From assembly GCF_039521975.1 (NCBI RefSeq), contig NZ_BAAACZ010000018.1, forward strand, positions 1 through 64,000: a stretch of 64,000 bases of DNA. The letters are read 5' to 3'. This DNA is from Alkalibacillus silvisoli. GTDB lineage: Bacteria > Bacillota > Bacilli > Bacillales > Alkalibacillaceae. Shown here in pieces: positions 33,854-42,886 of this stretch. Position 1 is the stretch's first letter. Each line of letters begins with the position of its first letter. Under the pieces are notes generated by a model. It ran no database searches. It was not told the origin of the DNA and saw only the letters and a program-made list of their open reading frames with translations. The position numbers were made by a program, and so were the translations under genes.

Positions 33854-34928
33854 AACTTCTAATAGGAATTACAAACCAAAATTCATTTGAATGATTATAA
33901 CTTTTCACACCTATTGTCCCGTCATGTTTTTCGATGATTTCTTTAGCAATAGATAACCCGAGGCCACTTCCGCCAGATTCTCTAGAACGAGAGTGATCGA
34001 CTCGGTAAAATCGTTCAAAAATCTTGTCTTGTTCATCAGTTGGAATTGGTTTGCCGCTCGTTGTAACAGAAGCATAATAATTCCCATCATTTTTGTATCC
34101 TCTAACTAAAACGGGCTGATCCCCCTCATGGTACCTTAAAGCATTATCTAATAAGTTGTTGATTACTTGTTGAATACCTTCTTGATTGAACTTAGCCATA
34201 CAAGCTTCAACATCAACTTGAACAGGGATACTAGCTTGTGAAAAGCTCCACTCAAAAACAGAGACACTTTGTTTAATCACATCAGATACGTCTTGTACTG
34301 TATGATTGATAAATTGTTGGGCTGAAATATAGTCTAACTCTTTCAACTGATCAACTTGTTCAATTAATTGTTTTAAACGTTGTGATTCTAAATGTAAAGC
34401 TTGTAACGTCTCTTCGCTTGCTTCGATAACCCTAGATTTCATCGCATACAAATACCCATTTAGGTTAGAAACAGGCGTGCGTAATTCATGTGATAAATCA
34501 GCAATCATCTTATTTCTCACTTCGTCTTGTTGTTTCAATTGATCAATCAGTCCATTATAATGCTCAATTAATTCACCAACTTCATTGTTTGAATCATACT
34601 GAACTAAACTAGGGTTTTGTCCAGATTTCAACTCTTTTGTTGATTGAATTAATTGTCTAATCGGGCGTATTAAGTTTCGTGTTAAGTAAAAGTGAAGAAT
34701 TCCCGCAATTAAAATAGCGACAATTGTAAAAATGACGAGATACTCAAACAATAATGCCTCAAACCGACTTTGAGTACTTGAATCTACTCCACTAATCGAC
34801 TCAACGAGAAAACATGCCGTTTGATAAATCGCAAAGCTACTTAAAATAATGGCTACGGAAATAATCAACATATTTAATAGAGTTAGTCTGAACAATAACC
34901 CTTTAAAAAATGGATTCTTTCGGAACAA
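33852..34928 (-). CDS. Sensor histidine kinase of the redox-gene cluster
   Basis: The 358-residue kinase has TM1 at about residues 12-34, a very short extracytoplasmic loop of about 30 residues, TM2 at about 60-82, HAMP (83-140), H-box MIADLSHELRTPVSNLNGYL near 150, an N-box with NLLDNALRYHEG, and GGSGLGLSIAKEI. The tiny loop suggests it senses the membrane or an interacting protein, as BaeS/BceS-like kinases do. It overlaps the regulator gene by 26 bases. Its pairing with the upstream response regulator is certain by overlap; the stimulus is unknown. Confidence 0.94.
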   Translation of the reverse strand: MFRKNPFFKGLLFRLTLLNMLIISVAIILSSFAIYQTACFLVESISGVDSSTQSRFEALLFEYLVIFTIVAILIAGILHFYLTRNLIRPIRQLIQSTKELKSGQNPSLVQYDSNNEVGELIEHYNGLIDQLKQQDEVRNKMIADLSHELRTPVSNLNGYLYAMKSRVIEASEETLQALHLESQRLKQLIEQVDQLKELDYISAQQFINHTVQDVSDVIKQSVSVFEWSFSQASIPVQVDVEACMAKFNQEGIQQVINNLLDNALRYHEGDQPVLVRGYKNDGNYYASVTTSGKPIPTDEQDKIFERFYRVDHSRSRESGGSGLGLSIAKEIIEKHDGTIGVKSYNHSNEFWFVIPIRS

Positions 34929-35595
34929 ACTTATACCCCATTCCTCTTACTGTTTGGATTTTTTTAGGTTCATCTTTATCATGTAATTTCTCTCGTAGCT
35001 TTTTTATGTGAGCATCAATTGTACGATCATAAACGACATTTTCGCTTGCTGGGTACAACTGCTCGATTAGCTGATCCCGTGTTAAAACCGTATTCGGGTT
35101 TTGCATAAAGAAGTAAAGTAAATGGAATTCATGCTTAGTTAAGTTGATTTCTTCACCATTTAGTAATACTTCTCCTTTTCTAACCTTTAAGCATAGGCCA
35201 TCATAAGTGATCTTCTGACAATAACGACCAGTTCTCCTTAAGACGGCCTCTACATGAGCAATTAACTCTTCAGGTTCGAAAGGCTTAGTTAAATAATCGT
35301 CCGCACCTATTCGAAGCAAATGGACTTTATCTTGAACTTGTGTTTTAGCAGATAAAATAATGATTGAAACTTCTTCTTGTTCATAGTCACGAACCCACTG
35401 GCAAAAATCTTCGCCACTAAGTTTAGGCAACATTAAATCTAATATAATTAAACAAGGTTGGTACTTAACAAACTTCTCTTGTGCTTCTAAACCATCTGAA
35501 GCTTCAATGACTTCATAATTGGCTTTCTCCAAATAAACTCGAATAAGATGACGAATCATTTGATCATCTTCAACGACTAAAATCGTTTGGTTCAT
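34903..35595 (-). CDS. OmpR-family response regulator of the redox-gene cluster
   Basis: The 230-residue protein has acidic pocket EDD, phospho-acceptor Asp53 (LILDLMLPKLSGED), Lys in YLTKPFEPEE and a C-terminal winged helix ending TIDAHIKKLREK and VRGMGYKFVP. ATG at 35595 lies eight bases after AGAGGTG; a GTG three codons upstream overlaps that site. It is 43 bases after the ResA-like gene and very probably in the same operon. A candidate target is the direct repeat at 37662-37678 upstream of the whole cluster. Confidence 0.94.
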   Translation of the reverse strand: MNQTILVVEDDQMIRHLIRVYLEKANYEVIEASDGLEAQEKFVKYQPCLIILDLMLPKLSGEDFCQWVRDYEQEEVSIIILSAKTQVQDKVHLLRIGADDYLTKPFEPEELIAHVEAVLRRTGRYCQKITYDGLCLKVRKGEVLLNGEEINLTKHEFHLLYFFMQNPNTVLTRDQLIEQLYPASENVVYDRTIDAHIKKLREKLHDKDEPKKIQTVRGMGYKFVPKESIF

Positions 35596-35638
35596 GGCTA
35601 ACACCTCTTAACCATTCATTATAAATAATTTATAGAGC

Positions 35639-36214
35639 CTAATCCATCTTTTCATATTCTTGGATCATCATGTCATAGTTCATCGCACCAAATGCTTTAT
35701 ATTGAATGATGCCATTTGAGTCAACCATATACGTCGTTGGAACAGGTAAGACGTGATACAGTGTTGACACTTCTTCGCCTTCATCAAAAAGAATAGGGAA
35801 CGTTAATTCAAAATCATCAGCAAACTCTCTCACATCGTCTTTAGAGCTTTCTGTTTCAATTAAATCAATTGCTAAAATTTTAATATCTGTATTTTCATAG
35901 AAACGTTGCATGTCAGGCATTTCAGCACGACAAGGTGGACACCAAGTAGCCCAAAAATTAATCATAACACGTTGCCCGCGGAAGTCAGACAGTTTTACAG
36001 TATCTCCTTCTAACGTTTCAAGCTCAAAGTCAGGAGCTGTACTACCAATGTCTAATCCAACTTCAAGGTCCTCGGGGTCACCGCCATCAGGTTCACCACT
36101 TACCATAAAACCGTCTGTACCTTGTTCGTTTGTTTCTTCCTCTTTTATAACAAGGTCATACACCGTCCAACCAAACATTAATACAATGATGGCTAAAATA
36201 ATAAGACGTTTCAT
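35639..36214 (-). CDS. ResA/TlpA-like membrane-anchored thioredoxin
   Basis: The 191-residue protein has an N-terminal anchor (about residues 4-22), an acidic linker and a TlpA-type thioredoxin domain: FWATWCPPCRAEMP with active-site CPPC at 92-95, and PVPTTYMVDSNG with the cis-proline near residue 157. It acts outside the membrane and is reduced by CcdA. In Bacilli this class reduces apocytochrome c or spore (StoA) thiols. It lies 21 bases after ccdA. Which thiol partner it serves is not visible; no cytochrome c or CcsA gene is here. Confidence 0.92.
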   Translation of the reverse strand: MKRLIILAIIVLMFGWTVYDLVIKEEETNEQGTDGFMVSGEPDGGDPEDLEVGLDIGSTAPDFELETLEGDTVKLSDFRGQRVMINFWATWCPPCRAEMPDMQRFYENTDIKILAIDLIETESSKDDVREFADDFELTFPILFDEGEEVSTLYHVLPVPTTYMVDSNGIIQYKAFGAMNYDMMIQEYEKMD

Positions 36215-36235
36215 ATTATATTTTCCACCTTTCGT

Positions 36236-36979
36236 TTAACCTAAATTTGAAAACCAAGTATCATCAATTAGTTCTAATAAAAAGATCGAGATTCGTGTCA
36301 TTTGGCCAGTAAATAGAAGAAGCCCCATAATGATCATGACGACACCACCGACTTTCATAATCATGCCGCTATACTTTACAATCCATCTCGTTCTGCCGAT
36401 AAAGAACGTTAGAATTAGGAACGGTAAAGCGAAACCGATCACGTAAAAAATGGTGTAAAAAGCGCCTTGAGATGGGTTACTTGCTGCCGCAACTAAGATT
36501 GTTGCAAAAATTGGACCAATACATGGCGTCCACCCTGCGGCAAACCCCATTCCAACAAAGACAGTACCTAAGTAACCGGCAGGCTTTCTCGCGAAGTTAA
36601 AACGCTTCTCCTTCATAAACGTTTTAATATTGAGCCATCCACCTACGAAAAGTCCCATCACGATAATGAAAATACCAGCGATTCGTTGAATAAACTGACC
36701 TGATTCGCCAGCTAGGAAGCTTTGAATCCATTGTCCGATAAAAGATACACCAACACCTAAACCGATAAAAATTAACGATACACCGAATAGGAATAAAACA
36801 GAGTGAATAAGTAATTTAGACCTTACTTTCATATCTTTGTTGTTTTCTAATTCTTTTACACTTACCCCAGTAATGTAAGAAAGGTAGGCTGGAAAAAGAG
36901 GTAAAGTACAAGGAGATAAGAACGACAACATTCCAGCGCCTAAAGCTAACCATATTGTTAGGTCTGCTACATCAATCAT
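36236..36979 (-). CDS. ccdA: CcdA-type thiol-redox membrane transporter
   Basis: The 247-residue protein has six TM segments and the two redox cysteines of the DsbD-beta/CcdA family in SFLSPCTLPLFPAYL (Cys24) and GWTPCIGPIFATIL (near residue 155). It carries electrons from cytosolic thioredoxin to extracytoplasmic partners. The gene overlaps the preceding membrane-protein gene by four bases and is followed by the ResA-like gene, its expected acceptor. Bacilli often have more than one such pair for cytochrome c and spore maturation. Confidence 0.95.
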   Translation of the reverse strand: MIDVADLTIWLALGAGMLSFLSPCTLPLFPAYLSYITGVSVKELENNKDMKVRSKLLIHSVLFLFGVSLIFIGLGVGVSFIGQWIQSFLAGESGQFIQRIAGIFIIVMGLFVGGWLNIKTFMKEKRFNFARKPAGYLGTVFVGMGFAAGWTPCIGPIFATILVAAASNPSQGAFYTIFYVIGFALPFLILTFFIGRTRWIVKYSGMIMKVGGVVMIIMGLLLFTGQMTRISIFLLELIDDTWFSNLG

Positions 36980-37623
36980 GTTGCACCAACTTTCTTAATA
37001 TTAGTTATTAATATTGATATTCCGCCCATAAACACAATCATAATGAACCACGGGGAAACCATATAAGAGAAAATGGTTATAAAGGGTTGTACTGTTGTTA
37101 AAGCAAGTTGCCCCAAGCTCCACAACGTAATAGTAACCCCACTTGAAATCCCAAATGATAAAGAGTTCATCATGACAAACGTAATTAAAACAATAAATAA
37201 TAAAGTTAAGTAGTTAAACGAGTAAGTATGACCTTGCACAATAAGTTCCATAAATTCGTAAATAAATGAAGCGAATATGAAAATGGTTAAAAAGGCGTGT
37301 AAAAACGGTATAATTCGAATTTCCTTTTTCTTATGTTTTGCTATAAAAATTATAACGGCTACTGTTATGCCAAAGTAAAATTCTCTTGCCCCGCTCGGGT
37401 AGGCTAAAACAGCCATCGGGTCAGTTAAAATCAATGAAAGATTAAACACGACTTTACCAAGCCATATAAGTAAAACGATGTTTATAATAAAAGAAACGGT
37501 TTCATCTAAGTATTGTTTTTTAAGTTGTTTATTTAACGGGCTAATAAACATAAAAACAATAAAGCTTAACAAAAAGCTCACAATTATGATTGCGATCTGA
37601 ATCATTGCAGTCGTCGTTGTCAA
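36976..37623 (-). CDS. Multi-span membrane protein of the ccdA operon
   Basis: The 215-residue product starts at TTG after GGAGGGTG. It has about six or seven hydrophobic segments. The motif YPSGAREFYFG near residue 75 stands out, with an Arg and Ser in the membrane region. I recognise no family; it lacks cysteines in obvious redox pairs. Translational coupling to ccdA (ATGA) suggests it works in the same thiol or envelope process. It is the first gene of a five-gene run ending in the kinase gene. Confidence 0.7.
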   Translation of the reverse strand: MTTTTAMIQIAIIIVSFLLSFIVFMFISPLNKQLKKQYLDETVSFIINIVLLIWLGKVVFNLSLILTDPMAVLAYPSGAREFYFGITVAVIIFIAKHKKKEIRIIPFLHAFLTIFIFASFIYEFMELIVQGHTYSFNYLTLLFIVLITFVMMNSLSFGISSGVTITLWSLGQLALTTVQPFITIFSYMVSPWFIMIVFMGGISILITNIKKVGAT

Positions 37624-37661
37624 TTTTCACCCTCCTATAACTTAAGCTTAAACCTCCAATG

Positions 37662-37678
37662 TGAAAGTTTGATGAAAG
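37662..37678 (-). promoter_or_regulatory. Direct-repeat operator upstream of the ccdA/ResA/two-component operon
   Basis: On the minus strand CTTTCA occurs twice, 11 bases apart (CTTTCATCAAACTTTCA). A -10-like TTTAAG starts 15 bases after the second half-site, the same distance as at 29000 and 31126. It is a candidate target of the regulator encoded in the operon. Confidence 0.45.
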
Positions 37679-37760
37679 GTTAAATATTTCTTGCCAACAA
37701 ATAGAGTTGTGCAGGATATTTTATTCGAATAACGAAATATAATTTATAAGGAGGGTTTGG

Positions 37761-39398
37761 ATGAGTTACCGTGTTAAAAGAGATATAAAGATCCCTTTAA
37801 GGGACGAAGTGTTATTATCAGCAGATCATTATCAACCAGAAGAACAAGGTGTATACCCAGCGATCGTTGTAAGAACACCTTATGGAAAAACGCGAGAACA
37901 GCAACATTTGCAAGGTGAGTACTTCGCTGAACATGGCTATCACGTCATTAATGTTGATGTTAGAGGACGTGGAGATTCAGAAGGAGAGTTCGTCCCTTAC
38001 CGCAATGATGGTGTTGACGGTTATGACGTCATCGAATGGGTCGCAAGCCAAACGTGGTGTGACGGAAATGTTGGTACTCTTGGAGGCTCATACTTAGGAC
38101 GCATTCAGTGGCTAACCGCATTAGAGCAACCTCCATCACTTAAAGCGATGGTTCCACTAGTAACACCGTCAGATCCTTTTGTTGAATGGCCAACGGGATT
38201 ACCAAATCCGATGCATATTTGTTGGTTATATATGACGCGAGGTCGTGTTATGCAAAATATTAATTTAGTTGATTGGCAAAAGGTTTACTGGACGTTACCT
38301 TATGTCGATATGGATTTACCGACAGGATGGTATTCCGAGCAGTGGCGTGAAGAAATTGAGCATCCATACTTTGATGACTATTGGAAACATATCGCTTATC
38401 AGCACCGTTTTGATGAAATTGACGTACCAGTCTTAAATATTTCAGGTTGGTATGATGATGAACAAATCGGGACGCCATTAAATTACCAAGGCATGGTTGA
38501 AGCAGGCAAGTCTGATCAACATTTGTTAATGGGTCCTTGGCCACATCAACTTAACAAATCAACCAAACTAGGTGACCTAGACTTTGGAGAAGAATCGCTA
38601 ATTAATATGAATGACTATCAGCGAAGCTTTTTTGACTACTACTTAAAAGGAATTGACCAAGGGTTCACTAAGAAGGAGCCCGTCGAAATTTTCGTAATGG
38701 GAGAAAATAAGTGGAGACAAGAAAAAACGTGGCCTCTACCAAATACGAAGTGGACCAAATTTTACTTACATAGTGGTGGCAAGGCAAATAGCCGTTTTGG
38801 AGATGGTGTTTTAAGTGCGAGTGGTCCAGCTAAGAGTGAGGCGGATTATGACCAGTACGCTTATGACCCAGCCAACCCGGTACCATTCATCACTGAAATG
38901 GTATCACACCAAATTGGTGGTCCAGATGACTACTCTTCAATTGAAAGAAGAGATGATGTACTAGTTTATACAAGTGACGTATTAGAAGACGATCTAGAGG
39001 TGACAGGGCCAGTAAAAGCAAATTTATTCGTATCAACTGATGCGAAAGATACTGACTTTACGGTCAAATTACTAGATGTAAGGCCGAGTGGTTTTGCCCA
39101 ACGTTTAACAGACGGGCTCGTTCGCGGCCGTTTCCGTAACGGCACTGACAAGCCTGAACTAATGACCCCAGGTGAAGTTTACGAAGTGGAAGTCGACTGT
39201 TGGAATACGTCACACGTCTTTAAAAAAGGTCATCAAATCCGAATTGAAATCGCATCAAGTGCTTTTCCGAAGTATGACTGCAACTTAAATACAGGAGATG
39301 AATTAGGTAAAACGACTGAGGTGAAAGTGGCGAATCAAACGGTCTACCACTCGGAGCAGTATCCATCTTCTGTCGTATTGCCGATTATTAAAAGATAA
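37761..39398 (+). CDS. CocE/NonD-family alpha/beta hydrolase
   Basis: The 545-residue protein has an N-terminal alpha/beta-hydrolase domain and a C-terminal jelly-roll (galactose-binding-like) domain of about 170 residues, as in cocaine esterase and Xaa-Pro dipeptidyl-peptidases. The catalytic serine is in GTLGGSYLGRIQW near residue 110 (GSYLG rather than the usual GSYGG); the Asp in GWYDDEQIG near 232 and the His in GPWPHQLN near 262 complete the triad. The substrate is unknown (an ester or a proline peptide). ATG follows AAGGAGGG. It may be cotranscribed with the next gene, 20 bases downstream. Confidence 0.92.
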   Translation: MSYRVKRDIKIPLRDEVLLSADHYQPEEQGVYPAIVVRTPYGKTREQQHLQGEYFAEHGYHVINVDVRGRGDSEGEFVPYRNDGVDGYDVIEWVASQTWCDGNVGTLGGSYLGRIQWLTALEQPPSLKAMVPLVTPSDPFVEWPTGLPNPMHICWLYMTRGRVMQNINLVDWQKVYWTLPYVDMDLPTGWYSEQWREEIEHPYFDDYWKHIAYQHRFDEIDVPVLNISGWYDDEQIGTPLNYQGMVEAGKSDQHLLMGPWPHQLNKSTKLGDLDFGEESLINMNDYQRSFFDYYLKGIDQGFTKKEPVEIFVMGENKWRQEKTWPLPNTKWTKFYLHSGGKANSRFGDGVLSASGPAKSEADYDQYAYDPANPVPFITEMVSHQIGGPDDYSSIERRDDVLVYTSDVLEDDLEVTGPVKANLFVSTDAKDTDFTVKLLDVRPSGFAQRLTDGLVRGRFRNGTDKPELMTPGEVYEVEVDCWNTSHVFKKGHQIRIEIASSAFPKYDCNLNTGDELGKTTEVKVANQTVYHSEQYPSSVVLPIIKR

Positions 39399-39418
39399 AC
39401 AGAAAAGGTGATTGAAGG

Positions 39419-40504
39419 ATGAACTTAGATACGCCAAGTTTATTAATACAACAAGATACAATGGAGCGTAACTTAATGAGTATGGTTGGTTTTGCCCAAT
39501 CACAACACATTGCATTACGCCCTCACATTAAAACACATAAAAGTGTCCATATTGCTAAAAGGCAAGTTGAAGAAGGAGCGGTTGGGGTAACCGTTGCTAA
39601 ACTGGATGAAGCTGAAGTTATGATCGATGGTGGTATTGAAGATATTTTTATTGCCTATCCAATTACTAATAAACAAAAAGCAAACCGTTTAAAAGAGTTA
39701 ACTAAACGAGCTAATATAATTGCTAGCGTTGACTCTGAGGTCGGCGCAAAAGCTTTAAGTGACACATTTGAAGGTGAAGTGCTAGAAGTATGGATTAAAG
39801 TGAATTCTGGGTTGAACCGTTGTGGTGTCGAGCCAGGTGAAGAGACAGTTAGCCTAGCCAAGTATATAGCAGCACTTCCAGGCCTTGAATTAACTGGTTT
39901 ATATACTCATGCTGGCCATTCTTACGGTGCTAAGTCAAATGAAGAACGGAAAAGTATAGCCAAGTATGAAGCAGAAAGTGTTGTAAAGAGTGCAAAAGCG
40001 TGTGAAGTTGAAGGGATCCGTATTCGGCATCGAAGTGTTGGTGCTACCCCAACGTTCATGGATGCAGGTAAGGTTAAGGGTGTAACTGAAATTAGACCAG
40101 GGAATGCGATCTTTTATGATATGGTTCAAGTTGGTTTAGGTGTAGCTCAACCTGAAGATTGTGCTTTAACTGTACTTGCCACGGTTGTTGCTAAACATTC
40201 TGATCGTATAGTGATTGATGCAGGAAGCAAATCATTGTCACTTGAAAAAGGAGCACATGGTAACGAAAGTGTTGTCGGGTTTGGTCATGTCATTGGTTAC
40301 CCAAGTTTAGTTATTGAAAGGCTGTCTGAAGAGCATGGTGTCATTCCAATAGATGAACAGTGTGAGTTGGAAGTTAATGATACAGTCGAAATCATCCCAA
40401 ACCATGCTTGCGTAGTAGCTAACTTATTTCATGAGTATGTCGTTTGTAATGAAAACGAAGTGGTAAACAATTGGCCAGTTGATGCGCGTGGTGGTCTGAA
40501 ATAA
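39419..40504 (+). CDS. D-threonine aldolase / D-serine dehydratase-like PLP enzyme (DSD1 family)
   Basis: The 361-residue protein is a fold-type III PLP enzyme. It opens with LDTPSLLI and has the PLP-binding lysine in RPHIKTHKS near residue 40. The C-terminal IIPNHACVVANLFHEY near 322-338 supplies His and Cys ligands for the catalytic metal in this family. Members split D-threonine into glycine and acetaldehyde or dehydrate D-serine. The choice cannot be made from sequence. It is probably in an operon with the CocE-like hydrolase; a hairpin follows it. Confidence 0.9.
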   Translation: MNLDTPSLLIQQDTMERNLMSMVGFAQSQHIALRPHIKTHKSVHIAKRQVEEGAVGVTVAKLDEAEVMIDGGIEDIFIAYPITNKQKANRLKELTKRANIIASVDSEVGAKALSDTFEGEVLEVWIKVNSGLNRCGVEPGEETVSLAKYIAALPGLELTGLYTHAGHSYGAKSNEERKSIAKYEAESVVKSAKACEVEGIRIRHRSVGATPTFMDAGKVKGVTEIRPGNAIFYDMVQVGLGVAQPEDCALTVLATVVAKHSDRIVIDAGSKSLSLEKGAHGNESVVGFGHVIGYPSLVIERLSEEHGVIPIDEQCELEVNDTVEIIPNHACVVANLFHEYVVCNENEVVNNWPVDARGGLK

Positions 40505-40519
40505 AAATAACGAATAAAT

Positions 40520-40561
40520 CACCCCTAAATTCTCAAGCTATAAATACAGAATTTGGGGGTG
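40520..40561 (+). promoter_or_regulatory. Long hairpin that covers the ribosome site of the DUF3231 gene
   Basis: CACCCCTAAATTCT (40520-40533) pairs with AGAATTTGGGGGTG (40548-40561) along 14 bases with a single wobble. The right arm contains the GGGGGTG ribosome site for the TTG start at 40568. No strong T-run follows, so besides ending the upstream transcript weakly, it could hold down translation of the next gene. Confidence 0.6.
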
Positions 40562-40567
40562 TATATT

Positions 40568-41134
40568 TTGGCAAGTAGTTATGGTAAGTGGATTGAAGCA
40601 TCAGTTAAAGTGTTAAAGGAACTTAATGATAATAGTAAAGGCCCTGTTCATGTTGGAGAAGCGATGGCTTGTTGGACATACTTAGCTTTTGTTGAAAGTA
40701 TTATTGCTTATGAAGAAGTTGGGCTAAATATGACATTGGATAAGGATGTTAAAAAGTTTATTAATGATGCTTATGACGTAGCAAACTCACACATTAAAGA
40801 AATGACGACACTTATGAGAAATGAAGGAATCCCAATAGCCTCATCACCAGCTCATAAGCCCATATCAGATCCGAGAAGTGTACCAGTGGGTGCGAGGATG
40901 AGTGATGAAGAGTTAATGAATACTTTATCAATAAATTTCGTTTATGCAGGGGATATGTGTGCAGCCTCAGCTAGTCAATGTTTAAGAACAGACTTAGGGT
41001 TAATGTTTTTAAAGTTTCAAATAGATAAATTTTCTTTAGGATTTAGTGCAAAAGAAATGATGAAAAAACGCGGTTGGCTAAAGGTGCCGCCAGCGTATAG
41101 ACCTCCTGGGAGTCCAGATCCAGAAAATAATTAA
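40568..41134 (+). CDS. DUF3231 family protein
   Basis: The 188-residue protein starts at TTG, seven bases after GGGGGTG; an upstream in-frame TTG at 40553 would have no ribosome site. The sequence, with GEAMACWTYLAFVES near residue 30, AGDMCAASASQCLR near 135 and the end WLKVPPAYRPPG, fits DUF3231, found in spore-forming Bacilli and often in tandem copies; many members are coat or late-sporulation linked, but no activity is known. It forms a four-helix-bundle-like helical protein. Its ribosome site is inside a strong hairpin, which may matter for regulation. Confidence 0.85.
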   Translation: MASSYGKWIEASVKVLKELNDNSKGPVHVGEAMACWTYLAFVESIIAYEEVGLNMTLDKDVKKFINDAYDVANSHIKEMTTLMRNEGIPIASSPAHKPISDPRSVPVGARMSDEELMNTLSINFVYAGDMCAASASQCLRTDLGLMFLKFQIDKFSLGFSAKEMMKKRGWLKVPPAYRPPGSPDPENN

Positions 41135-41151
41135 GTACACTGATCATAATA

Positions 41152-41185
41152 ACGAATATCTTCTAGGGAAGATATTCGTTTGTTT
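41152..41185 (+). terminator. Terminator after the DUF3231 gene
   Basis: ACGAATATCTTC and GAAGATATTCGT pair perfectly (12 bp) with a four-base loop; TTTGTTTATTTT follows. Confidence 0.9.
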
Positions 41186-41284
41186 ATTTTGCTATACAGT
41201 TAAAAAAAGGCCTTTCCAACTATTTACAACATTAAGTTCAGTGGTATACTCTTTAATAGAAAAAATAAATAGGTGGGGATTAAT

Positions 41285-41896
41285 ATGGGGAAACAAAAAT
41301 GGTTTTACTTAATACTTAGTTGCCTATTTTTATTTATTTTAACAGCTTGTCTAGGCGACTCGGATGATGGAACAGATGAAGATACACAAGAAGAAAGTGA
41401 AGGTGTATCTGAAAATGAAGACAACATAGATTCAGAAACGAATGAAGAAGAGGAAACTACAGCTGATAAAGATCAAGATGATAATTCAACTCAAGCTGTT
41501 GCACCTTCTGAAATCGAAGACACATTAGAATTCACAAGAGTTTGGTTTACATTTGGTTCACCTGAAAGACAACCTAATGCAGGGGTTTGGTTATATACAG
41601 AAGATGACCATCCAAGTGATGTAACAGATGTGTTTGACTTTGATGAGTATGATATCTTGTTATATCAAATTGGGGATGAAGAATATTTAGGCTATGATTT
41701 GCGTGCTCAACGAATGGTATTAGAAGATGATGATGTTGTTCGTGTTGTTGTTGGAATACACGATGAGCCTAAGGATTATCGTGACCCAGAAGACTATGAA
41801 ATGCCTCGTCAGTATTTACAAGTAAACAAAGAAGATCTCAGAGGGAAATCGTTTATCTTTGAGACAGAAGATGGGGAAGCATTAAGTGTACAATAA
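41285..41896 (+). CDS. Lipoprotein with acidic linker, unknown function
   Basis: The 203-residue protein has a lipoprotein signal with LTAC (Cys22), then a linker of about 55 residues almost entirely Asp, Glu, Ser, Thr and Asn, then a folded domain of about 120 residues with beta-strand-like segments (FTRVWFTFGS, LLYQIGDEEYLGYDL, RVVVGIHDEP). I recognise no family. ATG follows AGGTGGGG. Single gene with a perfect terminator. The acidic linker is like those of other envelope proteins in this window and suits a salty habitat. Confidence 0.75.
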   Translation: MGKQKWFYLILSCLFLFILTACLGDSDDGTDEDTQEESEGVSENEDNIDSETNEEEETTADKDQDDNSTQAVAPSEIEDTLEFTRVWFTFGSPERQPNAGVWLYTEDDHPSDVTDVFDFDEYDILLYQIGDEEYLGYDLRAQRMVLEDDDVVRVVVGIHDEPKDYRDPEDYEMPRQYLQVNKEDLRGKSFIFETEDGEALSVQ

Positions 41897-41910
41897 TTAA
41901 TTATAAATGC

Positions 41911-41948
41911 AAAAGTGAGTGAACCTAATGTGGTTTTCACTCACTTTT
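41911..41948. terminator. Perfect 13-bp bidirectional terminator
   Basis: AAAAGTGAGTGAA and TTCACTCACTTTT pair exactly; the flanks have A on the left and T on the right. Confidence 0.93.
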
Positions 41949-41974
41949 GTTTTATAAAATTATTGAAAGATTGA

Positions 41975-42886
41975 TTAATTTTCTTGATAAGCACTAGCGA
42001 TTAAACCAGCCACTTCAGCGTTATGATAAACAAGAGCTAAGTTCGTTTCTAAGCTTTGGCCATCTGTTAAACTTTTCACTTTATCTAAAATAAACGGCGT
42101 TACTTCTTTACCGGTAATGTTGTTATTTTTCGCTTCTGTGATCGCTTCTTGAATGACATTTTCAATTTTATTATAGTCTAATGCAGCGTGTTCAGGCACT
42201 GGGTTAGCAATTATAGCGCCACCTTCAAGACCTAAGTCCCATTTAGTTTTTAGTGACTTAGCAACTGCTTCTGGTTGATCGATTTGGTAATCAACACCGA
42301 ATTCACTTACTCGAGAATAGAATGAAGGGAATGTGTTTGTTTTGTAACCAATAACCGGAACCCCATGCGTCTCTAAATATTCTAACGTTCGACCGATATC
42401 TAATATTGACTTAGCACCAGCGCAAACGACAGCGACATTCGTTTGTGCTAATTCCGTTAAGTCTGCTGAAACGTCCCAAGTGATTTCACCTTCACGATGG
42501 ACACCACCAATTCCACCAGTGGCAAACACTTTAATACCTGCAAGTTCAGCTGCAATCATCGTCCCAGCAACAGTCGTTGCCCCAAGCTCTCGTTGTGCAA
42601 TAACATGAGCGAAGTCACGACGGCTCACCTTATGAACATTTTCACTCGTAGCAAAATCATTTAATTCTTCTTCTGTTAAACCGATTTTTATCTCGCCATC
42701 CATAATGCCGATCGTAGCAGGTACTGCCCCTTGTTCACGGATTATTTCTTCAACTTTACGAGCCATTTCTAAGTTTTGCGGGTATGGTAACCCGTGAGAG
42801 ATAATCGTTGATTCTAGAGCAACGACAGGTTGTTTATTTTGTAAAGCCTCTTGTACTTCTTTTGTGTATGATAAAAATTGTTCCAT
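41975..42886 (-). CDS. psuG: Pseudouridine-5'-phosphate glycosidase
   Basis: The 303-residue enzyme splits pseudouridine 5'-phosphate into uracil and ribose 5-phosphate. Marks of the family include the start VVALESTIISHGLPYPQNLE near residue 21 (with the catalytic Glu), TVAGTMIAAELAGIKVFATGGIGGVHR near 105, GAKSILDIGRTLEYLET near 157 and GVPVIGYKT. Length fits. The start ATG overlaps the psuK stop (TAAATG) and follows AAAGGAG, so the two genes are tightly coupled. Together they degrade pseudouridine from RNA turnover. Confidence 0.96.
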   Translation of the reverse strand: MEQFLSYTKEVQEALQNKQPVVALESTIISHGLPYPQNLEMARKVEEIIREQGAVPATIGIMDGEIKIGLTEEELNDFATSENVHKVSRRDFAHVIAQRELGATTVAGTMIAAELAGIKVFATGGIGGVHREGEITWDVSADLTELAQTNVAVVCAGAKSILDIGRTLEYLETHGVPVIGYKTNTFPSFYSRVSEFGVDYQIDQPEAVAKSLKTKWDLGLEGGAIIANPVPEHAALDYNKIENVIQEAITEAKNNNITGKEVTPFILDKVKSLTDGQSLETNLALVYHNAEVAGLIASAYQEN

